Source of the DNA: Patescibacteria group bacterium | GTDB lineage: Bacteria; Patescibacteriota; Minisyncoccia; UBA6257; UBA11618 | NCBI GenBank assembly: GCA_003539915.1 | Contig: DPNX01000023.1 | Span: forward strand, 1 to 9,955 | DNA length: 9,955 nucleotides | Direction of reading: 5' to 3' | Part shown: positions 5,744 through 9,955 of the stretch, piece by piece | Numbering within the stretch: position 1 is the first letter of the stretch | Layout: each line of letters opens with the position of its first letter | The notes under the pieces: model-generated | What the model was told of the DNA's origin: nothing | What the model saw: only the letters and a program-made list of their open reading frames with translations | Databases searched by the model: none | Program-made: the position numbers and the translations under genes

Positions 5744-6832
5744 ATACTTCCCATACCCCTTCTCCTTCAAGTCTTCTTTTTTAATAAAACGAAGCGCAGC
5801 CGAGTTCATACAATAGCGAACTTTATCATTCTCCACCGGACCATCTAATATAATGTGTCCTAAATGAGAGTCAGCATACCTGCTCCTAATCTCAGTCCTT
5901 GGAAAGATTAGTTTGTAATCAGTTCTTTCTGTCACAAAATCCTTATTGATCGGCCTTAAGAAGCTAGGCCAGCCAGTACCTGAATCAAACTTTTCTGTAG
6001 AGGAGAAAAGCGGCTCTCCAGAGACGATATCAACATACAAGCCTTCTTTATGATTGTCCCAATATTTATTATCAAAAGCTCTCTCCGTCCCCTCCTGCTG
6101 AGTCACTCTATATTGCAAGTCGGTTAACAAGTCCTTGAGCTTAGCATCACTTGGTTTTTTGTAACCACCCCAACTATCCTTCATATCACCCCACACCGAC
6201 TCAATAAATAAGTCTCTTCCCGATCCTTTACGATACCGCTTGTACTGCACTGGATTTTTCTTGTAATAATCCTGGTGATACTTGTCAGCTAACCAAAACT
6301 TACCCGCTAGCTCAATACTGGTAATAATAGCTTTTTTAAAAACCATCTTTTCTTCAAGATCTTTAATCACCTTCTCAGCAATCACCCTCTCCTCATCAGT
6401 TTGATAATAAATAGCGGAGGTATATTGATAACCACGATCATAAAAAGAACCCCCCTCATCAGTTGGATCAATATGCCTCATTAAATGCCAAACTAAATCA
6501 CGATAATTGGTCTTGGTTGGATCATAAACAACCTTAACCACCTCTCTATGACCCGACTTACCACTAGAAACCTGTTCGTAGCTAGGACTCTCTAAATCAC
6601 CACCCATGTATCCAGACACAACGCTCTTAACCTCCGGTAACTTTTCATAATCACTTTCAACACACCAAAAACAACCGCCAGCAAAATAAGCGACCGCCTC
6701 TCCTTTGTTAACTTTTGTAGAATCCACAACGCTTGGTGCTACCTTTCCCATATACCAACCATACCCCCAAAAACTAATCATTATAATAGCTGTAATTAAT
6801 ACAATCTTAAACATATAAAGTATTAATAACAT
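5720..6832 (-). CDS. msrAB: Membrane-anchored methionine sulfoxide reductase, MsrA-MsrB fusion
   Basis: This bifunctional repair enzyme reduces both S (MsrA) and R (MsrB) methionine sulfoxide in proteins. Residues 5-28 are one hydrophobic helix, so the catalytic part probably faces outside the membrane. MsrA spans about 46-205, with GGCFWCVE at 52-59 (catalytic C54) and KYHQDYYKKNP at 184-194. MsrB spans about 228-368, with GTGWPSF at 285-291, SHLGHIILDGP at 322-332 and catalytic C341 in RYCMNSAALRF. The MsrB zinc CxxC pairs are replaced (DIVSG near 268-272; ADSH near 320-323), the zinc-free type. Only three cysteines exist in the protein (54, 57, 341), so MsrB has no resolving cysteine. ATG 6832 is the longest start; ATG 6814 (MFKIVLI) is possible and keeps the anchor. 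No Shine-Dalgarno is seen. It converges on the DUF4383-like gene. Confidence 0.95.
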   Translation of the reverse strand: MLLILYMFKIVLITAIIMISFWGYGWYMGKVAPSVVDSTKVNKGEAVAYFAGGCFWCVESDYEKLPEVKSVVSGYMGGDLESPSYEQVSSGKSGHREVVKVVYDPTKTNYRDLVWHLMRHIDPTDEGGSFYDRGYQYTSAIYYQTDEERVIAEKVIKDLEEKMVFKKAIITSIELAGKFWLADKYHQDYYKKNPVQYKRYRKGSGRDLFIESVWGDMKDSWGGYKKPSDAKLKDLLTDLQYRVTQQEGTERAFDNKYWDNHKEGLYVDIVSGEPLFSSTEKFDSGTGWPSFLRPINKDFVTERTDYKLIFPRTEIRSRYADSHLGHIILDGPVENDKVRYCMNSAALRFIKKEDLKEKGYGKYLALFKKI

Positions 6833-6838
6833 TATGCG

Positions 6839-6844
6839 ATATTA
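6839..6844 (-). promoter_or_regulatory. Possible -10 box for msrAB
   Basis: On the minus strand TAATAT lies six bases upstream of ATG 6832. It is a weak match in AT-rich sequence with no good -35. If real, it again predicts a leaderless or almost leaderless mRNA and would favour ATG 6832 over ATG 6814. Confidence 0.3.
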
Positions 6845-6887
6845 AAGAAAATAGCTAAAGATGACTTCCCCTTTGTTGAAAAATATG

Positions 6888-6893
6888 TATAGT
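6888..6893 (+). promoter_or_regulatory. Possible -10 box for the 39-residue basic protein gene
   Basis: TATAGT (five of six consensus bases) ends seven bases before the ATG at 6901. There is no Shine-Dalgarno in the intervening bases and no strong -35 at normal spacing. The position matches the other predicted leaderless starts in the window. Confidence 0.4.
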
Positions 6894-6900
6894 TGTACAT

Positions 6901-7020
6901 ATGGCAAAAAGACAAACAGGGATTGGTAAAAAACCCAAGTCAAAATCTAGAAAAACAGCTAAAAGACTAGCTATCAAGCAAGAGATGTTAGCTAAACTAG
7001 CTGCTAAGAGGGGTAAGTAA
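6901..7020 (+). CDS. 39-residue highly basic microprotein
   Basis: The open frame from ATG 6901 to TAA 7018-7020 encodes 39 residues beginning MAKRQTGIGKKPKSKSRK. Eleven Lys and four Arg give fifteen basic residues against one acidic residue (E28). Residues 1-18 are Gly/Ser/Pro-containing and probably extended; 19-37 (TAKRLAIKQEMLAKLAAKR) are likely helical. The composition resembles small ribosomal or nucleic-acid-binding proteins, but I do not recognise a named family; it does not match L34, L36 or Thx. The frame starts divergently from msrAB, has a candidate -10 box seven bases upstream, and ends 62 bases before the next gene. Binding to rRNA or DNA is inferred from charge alone. The codon pattern (many AAA/AAG, GCT) is like that of its neighbours. 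Confidence 0.7.
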   Translation: MAKRQTGIGKKPKSKSRKTAKRLAIKQEMLAKLAAKRGK

Positions 7021-7054
7021 AATATCTATGATCGTTTGCTTACTAACTTTGATA

Positions 7055-7063
7055 TGCTAAAAT
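7055..7063 (+). promoter_or_regulatory. Extended -10 promoter for the DxDxDG anchored protein gene
   Basis: TGC followed by TAAAAT (7058-7063) makes an extended -10 element. The ATG at 7083 lies 19 bases further on, so the leader would be about 10-14 bases with no Shine-Dalgarno (it is A/T only). A weak -35 (TTGCTT, 7036-7041) sits 16 bp upstream. Confidence 0.45.
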
Positions 7064-7082
7064 ATTTTTAATTATTTAAAAA

Positions 7083-7658
7083 ATGAAACGGTTTATAAAA
7101 CAAAACTTTATTATAATACTGGCCTTTCTGTTGCCGGTTATCATTTTAGTTGGTATTACTGCATCAGTATATTTACCTTCATTTTTTCTATCTACCGATT
7201 ATGACTTTATATACTTATCTTGTAGCAGTAATAACTCACGCAATTGTGATAATTACATTAAAGATAGGTACAAAATTACTAATGGCAAAATGGTCATTAA
7301 TGAGAACAAACTACCTTTAGATGCTGATAAGGATGGTGTGGCTGATGTAAATATTCATATTTTTTTACACAATGCTAAAAACAATAACAGTCAAGAACTT
7401 CTTTTAAAAGAAGTTAAAAAACTATCTCTTAGCGATCTCCTAACTTCACCTGACGGTGTCACTATCTCAGACGGATATTCTAGGAGAAATTCCGTGGGGC
7501 TCTTTCCTTTCTTTTTTGACGGAGGAGGAAGAGATTATAATTATTATCTTGTAAAAGGAAATAGTAGAAAAAAACTTAATCTTATAAATAGTGCTCGTAG
7601 AAACTATTACCAAAATAATATTCACTTTATTGGTTGGGTTATGCCCAATAGTAACTAG
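7083..7658 (+). CDS. Membrane-anchored extracytoplasmic protein with one DxDxDG loop
   Basis: No named family is recognised, although the C-terminal half resembles hypothetical proteins I associate with Patescibacteria. Residues 1-8 are basic and 9-34 form a hydrophobic signal anchor. The outside part contains C47 and C55, close enough to form a disulphide. D80-x-D82-x-D84-G-x-x-D88 is a calcium-binding loop of the EF-hand or thrombospondin-type-3 kind, followed directly by a beta-rich VNIHIFLHNA. A Ser-Pro-Asp-Gly stretch (122-125), an aromatic and Gly-rich patch (GLFPFFFDGGG, 139-149), YNYYLVKG (152-159), KKLNLI (163-168) and FIGWV near the end look like conserved cores of a small beta domain. 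The polytopic protein gene starts 32 bases after this stop, without a terminator between them, so the two may be an operon. Calcium binding is inferred. Confidence 0.85.
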   Translation: MKRFIKQNFIIILAFLLPVIILVGITASVYLPSFFLSTDYDFIYLSCSSNNSRNCDNYIKDRYKITNGKMVINENKLPLDADKDGVADVNIHIFLHNAKNNNSQELLLKEVKKLSLSDLLTSPDGVTISDGYSRRNSVGLFPFFFDGGGRDYNYYLVKGNSRKKLNLINSARRNYYQNNIHFIGWVMPNSN

Positions 7659-7690
7659 TAATTTTTTAATTAATAACTAATAATTAACTC

Positions 7691-8572
7691 ATGCAATTGC
7701 AGTCAAGCAAAAAGAAATCTCACTTTTCTGTTACAAAAACACTTTATGCCATAGGTTCTATTATAGTAATCATTGGCATTCTGTTCTTTGTTCAACAAAT
7801 TTGGGGTAGTATTGGATCTTTTAGTCGTATAGCAATTACCTTAGGACTTGGTATAGCCATCACTTTTAGTGGCCTTGCTTTGTCTAGGGGTCAAGTTGGC
7901 CGTTCGATAGACTCAGTATTCTATCTAATAGGTGGTGTATTAATTCCTTCGGGAATTGTTGTGACCACCTTGGAACTGGAGATAACCGATCCCTGGATGA
8001 TTGCCTTTACTACTGGCTTAGCTTTCGTATTCTATCTAGTACTTAATTTTGTTGATAAGAATTCTGTTCTAACTCTCTTTTCAATATTTTATGGAACATC
8101 AACCTCTTATTTAGCCCTTGCTGCTACCAGTCAACATATGGATCGCGAGATACTTTATGACCTGTATCATTACTTAACCATAGCTATTGGTACAAGCTAC
8201 CTTTTCTTAGCTCACTCTTTTGCTTCTACATGGAACAAAAGACTGGTTAGTTTTCTTCGCTTCTTTGGTGTACTAGGTATCTTAATAAGCACATTCCTAT
8301 TACAGAACTATGATTCTCTTTTTTCGATCTTCTCCTACTCCTTAGTTATAGCTGGACTATTCTTCTTAGCAGGCTATATGAAAAGCCGAATTATTTTAAC
8401 ACTCAGCTCCCTCTTCCTTATCGCTCACATCTGGAACTTAACCAATGAATACTTTGCAGATTCAATTGGCTGGCCTTTAACCCTCATCTTTATGGGACTT
8501 ATTATCATCGGTATTGGTTTTATTTCAGTAACTATCAATAAGAAGTATATCGAAAAAAAGAGCTCTCAATAA
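7691..8572 (+). CDS. Polytopic membrane protein, about ten spans, DUF2157/DUF2339-like
   Basis: This is a 293-residue integral membrane protein. After a polar, basic N terminus (1-14), hydrophobic spans run at about 17-37, 45-65, 74-94, 101-120, 125-144, 158-177, 187-205, 209-228, 232-250 and 260-281, then a basic tail (KKYIEKK). The opening YAIGSIIVIIGILFF at 19-33 and the LIGGVLIPSGIV segment in span three resemble the loosely defined DUF2157/DUF2339 group of bacterial membrane proteins of unknown function. No transporter signature, catalytic motif or conserved charge within the membrane stands out. It lies 32 bases downstream of the anchored DxDxDG protein and is followed by a bidirectional terminator. 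The ATG at 7691 has no Shine-Dalgarno; an AT-rich TAATAA seven bases upstream could be a -10 box but is not distinctive. Confidence 0.85.
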   Translation: MQLQSSKKKSHFSVTKTLYAIGSIIVIIGILFFVQQIWGSIGSFSRIAITLGLGIAITFSGLALSRGQVGRSIDSVFYLIGGVLIPSGIVVTTLELEITDPWMIAFTTGLAFVFYLVLNFVDKNSVLTLFSIFYGTSTSYLALAATSQHMDREILYDLYHYLTIAIGTSYLFLAHSFASTWNKRLVSFLRFFGVLGILISTFLLQNYDSLFSIFSYSLVIAGLFFLAGYMKSRIILTLSSLFLIAHIWNLTNEYFADSIGWPLTLIFMGLIIIGIGFISVTINKKYIEKKSSQ

Positions 8573-8590
8573 CACCTACTCATTCAAATA

Positions 8591-8623
8591 AAAAACCCTC
8601 TAGCTAAACAGCTAGGGGTTTTT
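8591..8623. terminator. Bidirectional intrinsic terminator
   Basis: Five A (8591-8595) and CCC pair with GGG and five T (8616-8623). After a bulged T (8599), CTAGCT pairs with AGCTAG around a four-base loop (8606-8609). The A-run, GC-containing stem and T-run work on either strand, serving the polytopic protein gene (plus) and the pentapeptide gene (minus) that converge here. Confidence 0.9.
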
Positions 8624-8639
8624 GGTTTCAAAATAATGA

Positions 8640-9155
8640 TCAGTCGCTTTCCGACTCCCAACTTCTCATTATATAAGAAGATAGAAGTGCCTTCTGACAA
8701 TCTTTTAGACCTCGAACATTGTAAAGGTTAGCCTTGCAAAGACTGTCCTCTTCAAAAACAGCATCATCAAGGTTCACTTCCGTGAAATTAGCTCCAGTGA
8801 AATTAACTCCGGACAACATAGCCCCTGAAAGATCGACTCCTTGAAAATCAGCGCCAGTAAGGTCTGCCCCACAAAGGTCAGCCTCTCGCATACAAGATTC
8901 TCGTAAATAAACTCCGCTGAGACAAGCTTCGTAGAGATCTGCCTCTGAAAGATCAACCTTAAAAAGACTCGACCCCCAAAGCTCTGCTTCACGAAAGTTG
9001 ACGCCTGAAAGATTCAATTCTCCTAAGTCTATTGTTGATAAATCAAAATTCTCTGAAGGTCTCACCTCATTGAATTCTGCAATCTTTCCTCGTTTGAGGA
9101 GAGTGATTAGCTCTTCCTTTGAGACTCTGATTTTAGATTCTGATAAATCTGCCAT
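8640..9155 (-). CDS. Pentapeptide-repeat protein
   Basis: Residues 38-145 are built of A(D/N)LxX-type pentapeptides (for example LSEADLYEA, READLCGADLTGADF, GANFTEVNL), roughly twenty repeats that should fold as a right-handed quadrilateral beta-helix of about five coils. The N-terminal 35 residues (KEELITLLKRGKIAEFNEVR at 13-32) form a helical cap of a kind common on such proteins; residues 146-171 form a C-terminal helix. There is no signal peptide, so it is cytoplasmic. Cysteines at 78, 88, 95, 140 and 153 lie partly at helix-core positions. Roles of this fold range from gyrase protection (Qnr/MfpA) to unknown scaffolds; nothing here shows gyrase protection. It is the only gene in the window with a strong Shine-Dalgarno, and it has a TTGACA-type promoter region, so it may be well expressed. 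It is monocistronic, between two terminators. Confidence 0.93.
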   Translation of the reverse strand: MADLSESKIRVSKEELITLLKRGKIAEFNEVRPSENFDLSTIDLGELNLSGVNFREAELWGSSLFKVDLSEADLYEACLSGVYLRESCMREADLCGADLTGADFQGVDLSGAMLSGVNFTGANFTEVNLDDAVFEEDSLCKANLYNVRGLKDCQKALLSSYIMRSWESESD

Positions 9156-9161
9156 TTTATT

Positions 9162-9166
9162 CCTCC
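9162..9166 (-). promoter_or_regulatory. Strong Shine-Dalgarno of the pentapeptide gene
   Basis: Minus-strand AAAGGAGGA contains GGAGG ending six bases before ATG 9155. It is the only strong Shine-Dalgarno I find in the window and it fixes the start of this gene. Confidence 0.85.
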
Positions 9167-9205
9167 TTTGTTTAAATGGCTAAGTTGTTAACGTTCTGTC
9201 CCTAT

Positions 9206-9234
9206 ATATTGGTATGACAATTGAATTTTGTCAA
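9206..9234 (-). promoter_or_regulatory. Probable promoter of the pentapeptide gene with overlapping inverted repeat
   Basis: A perfect -35 TTGACA (9229-9234) is followed after 17 bp by CAATAT (9206-9211), a poor -10; AATATA at 18 bp spacing is the alternative. An inverted repeat TGACAA, seven bases, TTGTCA (9215-9233) overlaps the -35 and spacer and could be an operator. The expected leader is about 45 bases. Confidence 0.45.
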
Positions 9235-9254
9235 TTTTATATTAATTAAAATAT

Positions 9255-9290
9255 AAAAAATCCCAGACCTGTTAAGTGCTGGGATTTTTT
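9255..9290. terminator. Perfect 12-bp stem intrinsic terminator
   Basis: AAAAAATCCCAG (9255-9266) pairs perfectly with CTGGGATTTTTT (9279-9290) around a 12-base loop. Read on the minus strand it has a U-run after the stem and lies just after the stop of the acidic protein gene (9303), so it ends that transcription unit. The symmetry would let it act on the plus strand as well. Confidence 0.9.
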
Positions 9291-9302
9291 ATTATCTCTC
9301 TC

Positions 9303-9623
9303 TTACAAACCCAAAAGATCATTATCGATACCATCAAGAGCGGCATCAAGATCGTCTAGATTGGTAGCTGAAAGATCAGCTTCAATATCATCTACTTCAT
9401 CAGAAGAGCTGACTTCTTGTAATTCATCAATTAACGAGTCGCTATCTGAAGGTAGTTCTATACCTTCATCAATTAAAGCCTGTTTTTCTTCATCTGTAAG
9501 CTCAAGAGCGTCTAAATCCGCTTCAATATTAAGAGCTTCTTTGTCAGAGCTGTTGTTAAGCATGAAGTATCCACCAATCAAGATAATAGCTATTACAACA
9601 ACAATTGTTAGTTTTTTGTTCAT
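9303..9623 (-). CDS. Single-span protein with highly acidic outer domain
   Basis: No named family is recognised. Residues 1-4 are NKK-type basic and 5-22 form a hydrophobic signal anchor; low-complexity acidic sequence follows. In residues 25-106 there are 18 Asp and 11 Glu against two Lys and no Arg (about 35% acidic). A degenerate repeat is visible: IEADLDALEL at 33-42 and IEADLSATNLDDLDAAL at 80-96. There are no cysteines and few aromatics, so the tail is probably helical or disordered. It begins nine bases after the stop of the upstream coiled-coil gene and ends at a strong terminator, so it is the last gene of that operon. An acidic tail could bind cations or the lysine-rich partner protein encoded just upstream; this is inferred from charge and gene order only. 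Confidence 0.85.
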   Translation of the reverse strand: MNKKLTIVVVIAIILIGGYFMLNNSSDKEALNIEADLDALELTDEEKQALIDEGIELPSDSDSLIDELQEVSSSDEVDDIEADLSATNLDDLDAALDGIDNDLLGL

Positions 9624-9632
9624 AGTTGTTCT

Positions 9633-9955
9633 TTATTTCTTAAGAGCTTTAAGAGCCTTAATTAGTTCAACGACTTTAGCATGAATGCTCTTCAAATCTC
9701 CTTTAAGCTCCTTAGCTAAAGCTCTAGCAGCCATAGCCGCTTCTTTAGGAGAGTCACCAGTTAATAAAGACTCATACTTCTCTTTGACACTAGCTAACTT
9801 ATCTTCCGTCTCAGCTTGAAGATTTTTTGCTTCTTCTAAAAGAACTACTAAAGAAGTTACATCAACATCATTAGCTTCTAGCTTTTTAATCCGTCTCTCG
9901 ATTCTTTCAATAATATTGCTGTATCGAGCGTTAGCAAAATGGAAACGTTTTAACA
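9633..9955 (-). CDS. Partial lysine-rich coiled-coil protein, C-terminal part
   Basis: The minus-strand frame is open from the window edge to TAA at 9633-9635, covering the last 106 residues. The N terminus lies outside the window. The sequence is almost all helix-forming: a segment starting ARYSNIIERIERRIKKLEA, then a stretch with heptad spacing (VVLLEEAKNLQAETEDKLA), a break at TGDSPKEAA, and a C-terminal helix ending VVELIKALKALKK. It has no cysteine. The pattern resembles coiled-coil domains of envelope-associated Patescibacteria proteins that usually carry an N-terminal signal peptide, but that part cannot be seen here. It is co-transcribed with the acidic single-span protein nine bases downstream. 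Its net positive C terminus may complement that acidic partner. I recognise no enzyme motif. Confidence 0.75.
   Translation of the reverse strand, partial: LKRFHFANARYSNIIERIERRIKKLEANDVDVTSLVVLLEEAKNLQAETEDKLASVKEKYESLLTGDSPKEAAMAARALAKELKGDLKSIHAKVVELIKALKALKK

Noticed and set aside
8774..8992. Alternative-frame open reading frame inside the pentapeptide gene
   Set aside because: The repetitive pentapeptide codons keep shadow frames open; the true frame shows the A(D/N)LxX pattern.
8640..9155. Qnr/MfpA-type gyrase-protection protein
   Set aside because: The pentapeptide fold alone does not show this function; there is no Qnr-type loop or dimerisation helix that I can recognise.
9361..9684. 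Plus-strand open frame opposite the acidic protein, Ser-rich
   Set aside because: Ser-rich composition is the antisense image of Asp/Glu codons; no start signal, and the minus frame has a signal anchor.

Overview
This is an AT-rich bacterial chromosomal window, densely packed with short intergenic gaps. It suggests a member of the Candidate Phyla Radiation (Patescibacteria, Parcubacteria/Paceibacteria-like). That assignment is inference. It rests on compact core GTPases, many unnamed small membrane-anchored proteins with lineage-typical N termini, a coiled-coil protein and a pentapeptide protein of styles I associate with these genomes, and the near absence of Shine-Dalgarno sites. There is no marker RNA in the window to confirm it. 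The standard genetic code fits every gene.

Layout. (1) 1-1020, plus strand: the tail of an unidentified gene, then obgE. (2) 1071-4807, minus strand: a strong promoter at 4874-4902 drives a DEAD-box RNA helicase and typA/bipA, followed by a secreted or anchored cysteine-rich protein with its own -10 box. (3) 4940-5718, plus strand: two small membrane proteins, one MerT-like and one DUF4383-like, each with a -10 box almost touching its start codon. (4) 5720-6832, minus strand: a membrane-anchored MsrA-MsrB fusion converging on the previous gene with one base between stop codons. (5) 6901-8572, plus strand: a 39-residue very basic microprotein, an anchored protein with a DxDxDG loop, and a roughly ten-span membrane protein, closed by a bidirectional terminator. 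(6) 8640-9955, minus strand: a pentapeptide-repeat protein with the only strong Shine-Dalgarno site in the window, then, beyond a second perfect terminator, a two-gene unit of a partial coiled-coil protein and an acidic single-span protein.

Functionally, three genes (obgE, typA, DEAD-box helicase) belong to families that assist large ribosomal subunit assembly and stress or cold adaptation. Most of the others look like envelope proteins, and one is an extracytoplasmic repair enzyme for oxidised methionine. I see no phage, transposon, CRISPR, toxin-antitoxin or defence island, and no tRNA or rRNA. The most unusual signals are a repeated promoter architecture that predicts leaderless mRNAs, a three-unit cysteine-repeat protein, a 39-residue basic protein, a near-perfect 63-bp tandem duplication inside the helicase gene, and an MsrAB with only three cysteines.
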